A DNA stretch of 64,000 bases from contig NC_056039.1 of the NCBI RefSeq assembly GCF_004379255.2, positions 10,280,501 to 10,344,500 on the forward strand, in the 5' to 3' direction. Of this stretch, positions 38,101-50,130 are shown piece after piece (the first letter of the stretch is position 1; every line of letters begins with the position of its first letter). A program made the translations under genes and the position numbers. Source of the stretch: Salvia splendens. Taxonomy: Eukaryota; Streptophyta; Magnoliopsida; Lamiales; Lamiaceae. The notes beneath the pieces were generated by a model. It was not told where the DNA came from and did not search any database. It worked only from the letters and a program-made list of their open reading frames with translations.

Positions 38101-41100
38101 ATAGCACCCATGATTAGCATTTTCCCCAGCTTAGGATCCACAGGAAGCACAGACAAGAACTTTCCTGATTGCACAAGATATAAAGTTCACATAATAAAAA
38201 TTAGAAAGGCTACATATACCATAACATGCAGATGAGTTGTTTAGTTCACATACCAAGATGAGTAAGGTTCTCATTTTCATCCAAAGCACCAATCATCTTC
38301 AAAAAATCAACAGCATTTTGAACCTGAAATGTTCACACAGAATCAACAAGGATGACTCCAGGTGCCTTGTTGGATAGGAAAAAGGCAGGTGAAAGTCATG
38401 TTATATCCATCACAATAACTTAAAACATATATAAGAGATGCACACTTCGATTTTATCCAAAACTTAAGATACCAAAGAAAATGATTGAAACAGAAGAACA
38501 GGGAGGAAAAATTAACATGAAACTAAAAATTAATGAATAATGCAGAGAAGTTCCGGTACCAGAAGCAGTGAACTTTATATCTAAGGTGACTTAATGAATA
38601 TGAATCAATGTTATGTGATTTGAATCCTTTCATCCAAGTCGACACACAAGTTAGATGTAATAAGGAAAAGTTTGATTATGTTTTGTGAACCAATTTTATT
38701 TCCTAAAAATAAATTACGAACTCTCCACAGGATTTCCTTGAAAAACAATTCTCTCTCTTAATAGTCCAAAATATCCTAGACTAGTACTCTCTGATATACA
38801 TCAAGAATATATCCTAAATTCCTAACATATTACTTATTCCTGATATGATTTCTAAAACGCATTTCGTCAAACATTTTATAGAATATCCCAAGCAAGAGAT
38901 TGTTAAGGGATACTAGGGAAAAGGAAAGGTACAGACTAAGAAATCTAACTGCATTTCTTCTCAAGACCAAGTATATCTCTAATGTACCTCTTGTTGTGCG
39001 GTCATTATAAATTGGAAGAATTTGCATGCCCATATTTAGAGTTTCAAGTTTGGTGAAGAAAGTTTTGTCAAATAGAACCATAAGTGTTAATAAGAAAGTT
39101 ATTTCACACCAGTAGTTAACCATCTTCATTTGTGTAATGCGGGATGACTATCCCATTTGCATGGAGAAATAACTTTTGGAACTCAATAAAGCATCAATCT
39201 CCTGATAGCAGAACTGCACATGAAATCAATAGGTCTTGCCAGACTAAAATACTAATATAGAACCAAAGGTCTTAGCAACTTTCAGCATTATATATAAACA
39301 TGAACAAAGTGGTATTTGCTTACAGCCAGTGGTTCAGGTGGCTGAAGAGAAGCAGAGATAAAATCCCCAATACTTTCGACTTGTAAACTTTTAATTTGCA
39401 AGCAGAGAGAATTCAATGGAGTTCTTAAAAGTTCAGGGAGTTGATATTCAGCAAAAGCTTCATATACACATTGTGGATACAGGTGGTAGCACTCGCCTGG
39501 CTGTACACGGCCAGCCCTACCCCTTCTCTGCAAGCAAAACATGGAGAGGAGCAACATTATTGACTAAGTAAGGAGAAAAAATCATGATACAATAGTAAAA
39601 GTGAATTAACAAATCCTATGCAAGCTTTAAACAATTAATGGTACTATATAACTTAGCAAGACCCAGTATCAATATAATAATTGGTTAAGTGTGTTACATG
39701 GTGAAGCATTTAAATTCTTAGCAGAAAGAAGGTTTAAATGTAGTGCAGGCACCACAAACTAAAGTAAGTAGATTTCTCCTTGAATCAAGTTGTGTATAAA
39801 GCACCTAAATATTTATCAGCAGGATATCTTATTATCTTACAGATTATACAGAACCAACCAGTAAGTATGAAAAAGTAAACCAGAATGTTCAACTCACTTG
39901 CCGAGCAGAAGCTTGGGATATCCATGAAGGTAGTAGACACGGTGTGTTATTCAGAGCATCATAAGTAGTCTCCTTTGCTTTTCCACAATCAACAACGAAA
40001 ACTATGTCATTGATCGTAATACTTGCCTCAGCCATATTCGTAGCAAGCACTATTTTCCGTACATTGGTAGGTGGCCTCTCAAATATGAGTTTCTGTAAGA
40101 TAAACAAGTTGGAGATGGTAGGTAATGTACATTATAAATAAAAAACGGATATTTAGTCGAGACAGAGAAACACTCTTAGGAGAAAACAAGTTTAGCATAC
40201 CAAAATTGGAGGTGAACTCGGGGAAAGATCATAAACACAAATATAATGTTGCTCCCAGAATATCAATTCAAGTAATTCAAATATAGGAATGAACAGATAT
40301 AAACTTTATGTTCTCATTTTATCATAGTCACTCATGAAGGCAAGTGGCGAGATAAACCTTTAAATGAAAAGAGAGAGGGGGGGGGGGGGGATGTAATGCA
40401 AAAACCACTAACCTGTTCAGAAGTTGCCATTGAGCCATGGCATGTAAGCAGAAGGACCCTATTTGGATCTCCTAAGAGAGGATGAGCTTTTAACTGATCC
40501 CTCAAACAACTAATATCCTCCCACCCAGTCATAAATACTAACACAGCCCCAGGGCGTTCCTTGCGAGTTATATGGCACAACACAGCCTCTAAGAGATTAA
40601 ACCCAATAGAGTCGGGTATCCAGCACGATAAAGACTCTTGTACTCTAGAGCTATAGTTTTCAAATTTTGCTTTACTCAGAGCTTCCTGTCCATAGAACAC
40701 ATAGCACAAGAAATTAAATAAGACAATTTATGAAATTGCCACATAACTGGAAAAGGCAAATTATTCTAATGTAGTTAAGCATTGACAAATCAAGCATACA
40801 TGTAAAAGTGTTTGGCAGATTACTAGCCTACTTTGGAAACTAATATGCCTATGCGTAATGCCTTTATCATATATAGGCTGCTGATGCAATGAAATTGTAT
40901 CACTCAGTAAAGATATGGTTAACCAAAAATGTATAAAAAAGAAGACAGGCAGAGAGAGAAGAGATCTACCGTTTTAGTTTTCTTCACAATATAAGAAAGC
41001 ACAATTTGAATAACAAGAAAAAACCCAACAAGAGAAGATAAATAGAAAGGAATCGCCTGTATGTTCGGCCTAGCTCCTTCAGCCATTAAATACAGTCATA

Positions 41101-44100
41101 ATTCCTTTTCTTTCTTTCTTTTGTTTTTTTGTGTAGGATGGTAAGAAACATGGATTTTTATTTGAATAAAAAGGTACAAAGAGTATAGTCAACCTTTAAA
41201 AATGCTTTAGCTCCAACACACAATTTCAATCTCTATAAAAAGGTACAAAGAGTATAGTCAACCTTTAAAAATGCTTTAGCTCCAACACACAATTTCAATC
41301 TCTAGCCTAATCTGATACAAGAAAAAAATTGAACTCTTTGCAATTTGAAACACATCAAGCAATCCAAGATTCATACCAAATGCCAGACCTCCCCAAATAT
41401 TCATATTGGTGCTCAAAAAAACTTTTATTCCTTTCTAGTTCTAACCAACGGAAACAACACAACACTGGAACAATTAACACCCCACCCATTTTTTGCCAAT
41501 AAATCTTCCGAGGTAAAGTAAAATAATATTGCCAACTAAGTAAGACTGTGTTATAAACTAAAAGCAAATCAGAATTTGATGCTAGCCAATCAAAGTATGC
41601 ATTATACAGATTTAACAGAAAGAAAATACGGAATGGAGGATACACAATTCACATTGCATGGCTATAATACTAAACCTGAGTCAGTGAATCTAAAATTTAT
41701 CCAAAAGATCAGAAATCTAGAAGTTACATTATTTTCCCATAATTGGAATAGTTTTGACAAAGTTAATGGTGCAAAGTTCAGAAAAAAAATCCTACCTCAA
41801 CAAGAGAGGTAATTTGATTTTTTCTTTTCCGTGGTGCAAGTTGTTTTTGTGTCTTCCAAAGCTTCTCTTGGCCATAATCATCTATTTGGTTGAACGAAGT
41901 TATCTTATATCCCGTCATTTCAAGTATATCTTCCAGAAAACAGACCCTTACAGGATAAGTGAAACCCTGCACACATAAAAGAGTTGCTCTTCATATGTAA
42001 TTTAATGCACAGGCACAGAAGTCCCTAGAAGACGAAGTACATTAATACTTAACCAAAAAACTGATTCCCATTCCAAAACATGAAGCCCAAGTATGGAACA
42101 AGACTCTCTAATTCTCTATTGCAGTATATTTGACACCACAAATTCCTATGTTTTAGGGAACTCCTTTTGAACTTACAGGAATATGAATCATAGGTGCTCC
42201 ACCAAAATAATTAGAAAATAGATCAGCATTCAGAGTGGCACTCATCAAGATTAATCTCAAATCTGGTCGTCGTGGAAGAAGATCCTTCAAGACAATCAAC
42301 AAGAAATCTGGAATATTGAGCAGCATGTCAGGAATATAATACCATAAGCTTTAGCAAAACAAATTACCAAATCTGTGTACATATAAGTGTGCACCTTCAT
42401 TCATGCCTCGCTCATGAATTTCATCAACAAAAACATGAGTTACACCATCCAGGTTTCTATCACTCAAGAGCCTTCGGAGCAAAATTCCACTGGTACAGAA
42501 AAGCAAATGTGTATTCTTCCCTTTCATTCCCTCTAATCGCACTTTATATCCAATCTACCATGAAAGTTATTGTTTAAAATGAGAAACTAAAGACAAAAAA
42601 GTTGTGGCAACTAGAAACTTTCCATTCAGCAGTGACTTAACTGCAAAGGCTGATACATCACTTTAACTGAAACTAAATTAAATTAAGAAGAAACAAATAG
42701 CAAGCCTACTGATTCACCAAGAGGCTCTCCCTTCTCTGCAGAAACTCTTTCTGCAACAGTAATTGCAGATATTCTTCGGGGCTGTGTACAGATTATGTTA
42801 CAAAACGCTCCCCTGCCAGACTCTATATTTGCCTCCAAAATATACTGAGGGAGTTGCGTGGTCTTACCACAACCAGTCTCTCCAGAAATCACCACAACCT
42901 ATTGTTTATAAGGAAGATAAGGAACTGACATATGTAATTATAAATCAATAAGATTAAAACAACATGACCAATGAATTGTATCATAATTCTTGAAGTTCAA
43001 ACTGTAATTTTTATATTAAAAAATCCATTAATCCTTCTAACGACGATAACTAATAGAAAGCTAGATTGCATGCTAAATTGCCAGTGTTAGAAACCCCCCC
43101 CCCCCCCCCCCAAAAAATTGACAAGACGCCAGTTTATGGAAAGAGAATTCTGTGAGAAGAGGACAGAAGGAATTTGAAAGGAACTATCAAGATAGATCCC
43201 AATCCCACCTTCTACATCATTCAGAATTCTTTATGCAATTATTGCAATAAAACCCTTATAATTTCCTTATTAAGACCAAGATTTTTGTTGTTCCATGTTT
43301 TTAAGTGCAACAAATATAAGTCCTGAGAAACTGAAAAGCGTTAGTAGGATACTAAAGTACAGTAGAACTTCATTGTGTATTATGCTGAAATTTCTCTAGC
43401 TTGGGAGGGTATTTATCACATTAACCACAATTCTTCTGGTTCATATCAGATATCACAAAGATTTAAGAACTTAACCTGATTCCTCGCAATTGCTTGAAGG
43501 AGCCTTTCCTTCTCCCTAAATGCAGGGAGGGATTTCCTAAAATCCAGCATTCGTCTTCCTTCAGGTGATTCCTGTGTCGAGAAAATAATAAAACTGAATT
43601 TTGAGACGCAAAAAAACATAATACTATAAGTTGACATAAAGGGTGGTTTGCTAATATTTGTTACAAGCACTCATGTCTTATAAAATAAAATTGGAGCTTA
43701 TAGGATGTCAAACTTATGTTATAGTTAAGTCTTTGAAGTGCTTTCCAGAAAAGAAAAAAAAAGGTCATGTTAGCAATGGCATTCATGAACAAAACTAGGA
43801 GTCTGTTAATATTTTAACAAACAAGTTGAGAATTCCTTTTCAAAAACAAATCTTATGCATGTTTTAAAAGCTTTAAGATATTTGAAGACATATTAAGGCT
43901 TCATCATACTACCTCACAGAAAATGAATAATGGAGAATTATGTAGTAGAAAAAGCCACCACATACCTAAGAACCAATAGACAAAGTCCCGACACTAACTA
44001 AGAGAAGAGATCTCCAATATAATACCACTATAATTGTAAACCAGTAGTGATTAAGAGAATATCACACTCCCCCCAAACTAGATTGCAGGTCGGGTATGAA

Positions 44101-47100
44101 TGCTTGTGATTTCTAAATTTGTTTGTGAAAGGGCTTTGGTGATGATATATGCAATTTAAGACTTCATGATGTGTGTAAAGTTTACACTGTAAACCATATG
44201 AGTCTTATACAACATGGTCCTAATTCTTCTCAAAAACTTGCCTTGTCAATCTATCTCAATTGTTTTGTTTGGTCATGGTATACAAGATCTATGGTTGTCT
44301 AATTGTCGCAAAAACATCTTGATAGGTTTCTTGCATGTAACGCCATAACCCCCAGTTTATCTAGCAATTTTATATCTCTTTCAATTATACGAAGGGCTAC
44401 AGCTCTCAATTTTTCCTGCAGCTCCTGGAAATCACAAATTGTTTTTAGCTTTTCTAGGTCACAAGCTTTCCCATATATAAAGGTACATTATCCTGATGTA
44501 GAACACCTGCACGCATTTCTTGCAGAGTCTACATCTGAGGAAATTTGAACTTCTCTGCAGTAGCTCATTCTGTATGACAAATCTTTCCTTGTAGACCTTA
44601 AGCTCAAAATCGCCTTCATCATATTGACATGTTCTGCATTCGATTTGTTCATAGACTGGCTTAGAAGCAACCAATGAGTCTGTATGTCCGACATCTCTTA
44701 TGATAAAGCCAATGTATACTTATGCCAAGAGCCTAATGTCTTTTCTTAGACCGGACAACTTCTATGTCAGGAAATATCTAGAACAAAAACTGGCATTCAT
44801 TCATTGTCTTTGGTTCTCTATACAAATGAAGGTTTTGGAAAGTATATCTGGTGTAAAAAAAGGTACTAACATCCATGAAACTGTATATCTTCTTTGTAAT
44901 GGAAGAATAGCATTTGTGTTCATTTAAGAGGGAGAATACCCTAAATAAGACTTTTTAAAACTCTTAAATCTTGTCCCACATAGACTTGGTGATGATCCTA
45001 GCTCCTCTATATAAGTATGGATAACTCTCCCCCTTATAATGCCTTTTAAGGGGTGAGTGGCCCATTTCTAATATGGTATCAGAGCGGCCCAAGTCGATGA
45101 TGGATTTTATCTCTTCTCTTGCCTACCCACGTGATGGAAGTCCGATGTGTCATTCCGGCCCACACGTGGGGGGCGTGTTAAAACTCTTAAATCTTGTCCC
45201 ACATCGACTTGGTGATGATCCTAGCCCCTCTATATAAGTATGGATAACTCTCCTTCTTATAAGGTCTTTTAAGGGGTGAGTGGCCCATTTCTAATAAGAC
45301 ACATCAGATAGACTCTGGATCCAACCACCTACTCTGATTATGATCTTAACAAAATGCTATGAAACCACATTGTTGAGGACAATGAGAAAATTATAATGGT
45401 AGTAGGAAAATCGTAAAGGTTGGATCGGAAATTTGAAATTTCAAAGTTTGGGAGGGTATATATTAATAAGATATGTCGCTGTCAGCATATGTAGAGAACA
45501 CTAGGGATTGAACTATTGCTACTAAGTGTCTTCTTTCTCTCTCCGCAGCCTCATTTTGTTGAAAATGGCCGCAAATGCAAAGCCATGAACCTAGTTGATG
45601 TGAGTCAAAACATGAATAATAAGTCGGTTCACAATAATACAGTTCATCACATTCAAATGAAATGCATGCCTGCCAAGTTCTTTGCATATTACGCAATCGC
45701 AAGCTCCGTCTCTGCAAAACCTTCTCCATGACAGAAGCATCAAGAAATGGATCGGCATGTTCAGCTGAATCGACATTTTCCACTGGATTGGTAGACTCAA
45801 TTTCATTTGAAATCTGACAGGCCTTTTTGGAGTTCAAGCTTGTTCTGTCAAGATGTTCCTGAAGCAAACTCTCAACCCTTCTTTGTAAGCTCAATGGGAT
45901 GACAACCTGGACAAGTTAAACACAATATTCCAGTAAGATAAATTAATCGCCTCTTTTAATAAAAACTAAAAAAGTTGGTCAATGATATCATTCATATCTC
46001 CTTACAGCTGGCGTAACTCGTGAAAAAAGAAAGCAGGTTCCAGCTCATATCTTTGTTACTGATAGGTATATAGGTATATTTGTGAATGTAGCTATATAAG
46101 CAAAAATAAGATATTCCTACAGGTATGTGATTAGGAAGGCAATATAACAAGATCATAATTCTTTTTTTTTAGTGCTCTGTTAGTGAACTAAGAAGATTCT
46201 TTTAAGTCAAACACATACCAGAAATGATTTTGAGGGTCATGCAATGGTGGAGATTGTAATTCACATTTCACAATAATTAAAGTGCATGTAAGATGTGATA
46301 ATTATACAAAATGGACCGATGCATCGATCAACTTTCTAACCTCCCTCTGAGGCCGCTTATCATCCAGATCTGGCCTGTAGTTGGGAAGAGGAACCTTGCT
46401 GGCCACGATCACTTTCCCATACAGCTGACTGGCAATGATATTCAGAGCATTTTAAGTAGGCCACTAAAAAAAACAACAACAGAAAACAAATGGATGTCAA
46501 GTAAACTGTCCTACCAGTAAAGCCGCATCTGTTTGGCAAGGTTGGATATTTGTTCAAAGTCCCGTTTATCTCTTTTATCACGAGAAATAATCTCTTGATC
46601 TTTATCATTTTGTAACAACATGCTGAGTTTCCATTTCCACTCATCAATATTCGCCACTGATGATGACGGCTGTAGGATAATGTGTTTGGCATAAATAACT
46701 GGTTTTATACATCAAACAAACAACTACCAAGTAACTGTAAGTGATAATATAGCTGAGAAATTGACATGGACAACCACTTTGTTTCTCATCACAAAACCAA
46801 CCAAGAAATAAAGAACTTGTAAACTATTTGCATCATATCTCAAATGCGGTATCCTCAAATATTACTACAGGGCAGGCTACTCGTCAAAGATTAAGTCTTT
46901 ATCCCAATCATATGAGGTTTCATGTTTTTTATAGCACGGGGAACTTTTCCAATCATAACCACTTCATAAGTTAATTAAAATCAAACTAGGAATTCAAAAC
47001 CGCAATGCAGGCATTATATCAAACATCTTCAAGGCAATTATATAAAAGGAAAATTGAAAGAATTACTGGGTGGTTTTCGTAATCGCATTCATATTCATCG

Positions 47101-47324
47101 TCGGAGAACTGCTCAGCGGCGTAGCCACAGAACCTACGCCGCGATAGAAGAGGTTGGCGACTCAAGCTTTGGTGTTTGGAGCAAACATAATTCTCAACAA
47201 CATTGGCAACGGCGGTATAGTCACCGATAGGCACAACTCGGGAGTTCCGCAAATGTGAAGGAGAATAAAGAGCGGCTGATTTTATGGCGGCCCGTGCAAG
47301 TAACGCCTTTAGCCGGGAATGCAT
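35129..47324 (-). CDS. DExH-box ATP-dependent RNA helicase, DExH5/DHX36-like, with C-terminal dsRBD
   Basis: Superfamily 2 DEAH/RHA helicase that unwinds RNA or G-quadruplexes (family role). Nineteen exons: 47324-47067, 46669-46515, 46428-46341, 45906-45670, 43571-43476, 42898-42710, 42554-42395, 42307-42177, 41966-41796, 40685-40413, 40092-39898, 39527-39324, 38323-38254, 38164-38016, 37411-37103, 37018-36959, 36484-36332, 36234-36124, 35599-35129. They total 3480 nt (1159 residues). Motifs: Walker [10 protein letters not shown] (284-292), DEIH (385-388), SAT (417-419), QRRGRAGR (651-658), then the HA2/OB-fold region. A dsRNA-binding domain starts near [10 protein letters not shown] (1059) and the tail is basic. 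The first 30 residues are Arg/Ala/Ser-rich with few acids, consistent with organelle import as annotated for the Arabidopsis DExH5 homologue. Exon 4 ends CAG before GCATGC, a GC-AG intron. Introns carry a TRIM, a Copia relic and a 69-bp duplication. Confidence 0.93.
40376..40390. repeat. G homopolymer in a DExH5 intron
   Basis: Uninterrupted G run just downstream (transcript sense) of the exon ending at 40413. A likely length-variable site and a possible assembly or sequencing weak point. Confidence 0.7.
41166..41303. repeat. 69-bp tandem duplication in a DExH5 intron
   Basis: Two adjacent copies of a unit containing AAAGGTACAAAGAGTATAG and CTCCAACACACAATTTC, offset by 69 bp and essentially identical, so recent. 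Confidence 0.85.
43087..43111. repeat. C homopolymer in a DExH5 intron
   Basis: Run of about 18 C followed by A residues, inside the 45670-43571 to 42898 intron series. Length is probably variable. Confidence 0.75.
43990..44400 (-). mobile_element. Degenerate Copia 3' fragment in a DExH5 intron
   Basis: On the minus strand a purine tract TTTGGGGGGAGTG (near 44070) follows a decayed frame with a Copia-like pol tail ([17 protein letters not shown]), broken by several stops. That is the usual pol end, polypurine tract, LTR order. The rest of the element was not found. Confidence 0.35.
44953..45296 (+). mobile_element. TRIM (344-bp miniature LTR element) in a DExH5 intron
   Basis: Two 121-bp LTRs (44953-45073 and 45176-45296; core TAAAACTCTTAAATCTTGTC) enclose only about 100 bp. 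A primer site TGGTATCAGAGC lies at 45074-45085 and a G-rich polypurine tract just before the second LTR. Flanks AGACT (44948-44952) and AGACA (45297-45301) are a 5-bp duplication with one mismatch. No coding capacity. Inserted antisense to the host gene. Confidence 0.85.
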
Positions 47325-48537
47325 TGTAGGCGAAGAGAGGACTGGACCATGGCGGTTTTTTCCTCTGCTTCTCTATTTTATTTCCAACGTTATTATTTAT
47401 CATAGGAGTATTAATTTTATACTAGTACTAGTAGTAATAGTAATTTTATATTCAAAACATAGTCGATTTTTATTCACAACAATAGAATTTAGAGCATCTA
47501 CAACAAGTTCAACTTTAATATACATTATCCCACATTTCATTTTTAATTAAGGGAAAATATCTATAATAATCTATTTCAGTAATTATTTATAGGTTTTAGT
47601 ATTCTATTCTTCAATTTATATAATTAATCTATTTCAATAATAAAAAATTTTACAAAACTTGAAAATGACATTACAAATTTCTAACAAATTATAAATTACT
47701 TCCTCCGTCCTATAAAATTACAAATACTTCCACCGCAGCCAGAATGCGGTGGCGGAGCTGCGTTGTCCCGCCAGATTAAGCTAGGCCCTCTGGAACGAGT
47801 GTCTCATAGCGTAGAATCGTCTGCAACAGTATCCCGCCAGGATGAGTCATCCAGCTATTGAGAGCAGTGTTGCATATGCTCTTACAACATTATGCTTTTT
47901 GCCATCAAATTTTAATGGGACATCAAAAAAGGACCGTCAATCCATTTGTTATAAAAAAAGATTGTCAATCTATTTATGACAACTTAGTATATACTGAGGT
48001 CATTCACAATGTTCATCACTCATCATTTAACTATTCATTTCCTTAACTATCTATGAGGTCGTGCACCACTTTTTACCACATTTTTTAGAGACAAATAATA
48101 AAACAACATTTCAATAATATAATTTTCTTAAAGAAAACAAAAATTACATTACGAACTCCTAAAAAAATAAAATTACATTATTAAATATATAAAAAAAATT
48201 AGATTACACTAAAAATTACATAATTTAAGATCATAGTTTTTAAAAAAAATTAAAAGTTACTCTTCCAGCGGCACTAGTATGTTTGGGTTTAGGCCCAAAT
48301 GAAACTTGAGGAGCTCAATTGCTTGGTTATGTCACTTGTTGTAATCGCGTCATAGATAAGTGTCGGCCATTGTGACGGCGAACAACATTCTCATAAAAAC
48401 ATCTATGGGAGTTTTGGGGGCGCTTGGCTTGGTCTGTCACGGAGCTCTGGCCATACATGAATTGATGCAAATGAAATTTTTTAGAAAGAAAAATAAGTGA
48501 GAAATAGTTTTTTATTGTGGAAAAAAAATGTGATATA
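47325..48537. other. Intergenic region upstream of DExH5 with TE remnants
   Basis: Should contain the DExH5 promoter. AT-rich, with partial MITE-like ends (GAGCATCTACAACAAG near 47493, CTTCCTCCGTCC near 47700, GAGGTCATTCACAATG near 47997). A moderately GC-rich relic at 48260-48470 has no intact frame. No gene supported. Confidence 0.45.
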
Positions 48538-48790
48538 CTCTCTCCGTCCTATAAATTTTATCACACTTTGACCGGGCACGGATTTCAAGAAAATGTAATG
48601 GAAGACGAGTTAAAAAAATTTGCGGAATGTGAGTTCTACTTGTATATATTAGTTTAATAATAAAATATGAGTGATGATGAGTTAGTGGAATAAGGGTCCA
48701 CATCTAAAAATGGTAAAAAAGTGAAATGCATCAAATTTTTTGGGACAAACGGAAATGGAAAATGTGACAAAGTTTATGGGACGAAGGGAG
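48538..48790. mobile_element. Stowaway MITE
   Basis: Ends CTCTCTCCGTCCTATAAA and TTTATGGGACGAAGGGAG between TA dinucleotides (48536-48537 and 48791-48792). Non-coding. Confidence 0.8.
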
Positions 48791-48792
48791 TA

Positions 48793-49210
48793 TGAGGTAC
48801 TTATAGATAATTTTATGATGAATTGGAGGATCAAAAAATAAAATAATAAAAAGGGAGAAAAAAATGATAATATTGGGGGAAGTGGAAAAATTATTTAATT
48901 TTTTCCAATTTTAACAAAAATTTTAAAAAAAAAAAATTAAAACTTCCAAAACGACGCTCACTTGCAGGGGGCAAGTGGATGTCACCACATGGCCAGGAAG
49001 CGCCACGTGGCGGAGGCACGTGTCCTGCCAATATAGGCTTCTCCCTCCACATTAGGTGGCCCTTCAGGACGGGTTACCCACAACGCAAACCTTAACCATC
49101 CCATCCCGGTAGGACGAGTCCAGACGGGTCAAGGGATGTATAAATTGTGAAAAAATGGTAAGTTGGTACTATTCGCAGTCAAGAAGAGAGAACAGTCTCC
49201 CAACTTCTGA
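48793..49210. other. Non-coding spacer between two elements
   Basis: AT-rich, then a GC-richer block at 48950-49130 (CCACGTGGCGGAGGCACGTG) that resembles a subterminal part of a DNA transposon. No ends assigned. Confidence 0.35.
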
Positions 49211-50000
49211 GGGTGTCCACTATGGCATGGACGCGGCTATAGCCGTGTCCACGGGCGGGCGGCGGACGGGCTATAGTGGAGGGCGCGGGCGGACGGCGAA
49301 ATCGGGGCGGTAGGGGGGCGGACGGGCATCAGCCGGCTCCGGGGCGAGGATGCGGCTATAGCCACGGCGCCTATAGTGGCGGCGCCGACCGCCGCGGCTA
49401 TAGCCGAAAATTTTTTATTTTTTTTTATTTTTACATTTCAATTCACCTATAAATACACCCCACTCCATTCATTATTTTCACACAATTCCAACTCTATATC
49501 TATAAAAATTTCTCTCACTGCAATTTGGGGTCGGAAATGAACAATTTGTGGAGAGACAGCTGGAATGCTCTGGTTCAACATGTTAGTGATTTGTACTAGA
49601 TTAAATGTAGTGTGTAATTTAAATTTAAATTTAAATTTAAATTTAAATTTAAATTTAAATTTAAATTTAAATTTAAATTTTAATTTTAATTTTAATTTTA
49701 ATTTTAATTTTAATTTTAATTTTAATTTTAATTTTAATTCTAATTTTAATTCTAATTCTAATTCTACTTCTACTTCTACTTCGTATAGTCGTATTCTTCT
49801 AATTACGTATAGCCCGATAAATTTGTTCATAATTACTTGAAACATTATAAAATGAAAGTTGATTATAAAATTTGGGGGCTATTGGAGGTGTCCACTATAG
49901 TGGCGGAAATAGAATTTTGGGGCTATGGACAATAAAACTTGGGCTATGGACAAAAACTGGGGCGGGGCTATTGGGCGTGTCCGCCTTATAGTGGACACTC
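49211..50000 (+). mobile_element. Non-autonomous PIF/Harbinger-like element
   Basis: Ends GGGTGTCCACTATGGC and GCCTTATAGTGGACACTC are inverted repeats. The flanks are TGA (49208-49210) and TAA (50001-50003), close to a TWA site. The left subterminal region is GC-rich (GGCGGACGGGCTATAG and similar). A TATAAATACACC promoter-like stretch (49449) and leader follow. The only ATG frame after it (49537, about 20 codons) stops quickly. The interior is largely a hexanucleotide repeat. A second copy of this end forms bases 1-19 of the window. Confidence 0.65.
49617..49790. repeat. Graded hexanucleotide microsatellite
   Basis: About ten AAATTT units pass into about ten AATTTT-type units and then into AATTCT/CTACTT-type units. 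Each sub-array is homogeneous, which suggests successive expansion of variant units. Long open frames on both strands are artefacts of the repeat. Confidence 0.9.
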
Positions 50001-50130
50001 TAACATGCTAAGAGGGAGTCTCCCAACTTCTGACATGCTAAGAGGGACGTCAAGCTAGCAATTGTAAGATTTGTTCTTTTCTTATTTTACTTTTAACTTC
50101 GTCTTTTAAATATATAAATAAATACAATGG

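Noticed and set aside
48260..48470. Possible transposase remnant on the minus strand
   Set aside because: The translation is broken and I could not match it to a family with confidence.
49447..49845. 132-aa minus-strand and 91-aa plus-strand ORFs of Lys/Leu/Phe or Asn/Leu repeats
   Set aside because: Both are translations of a hexanucleotide microsatellite.
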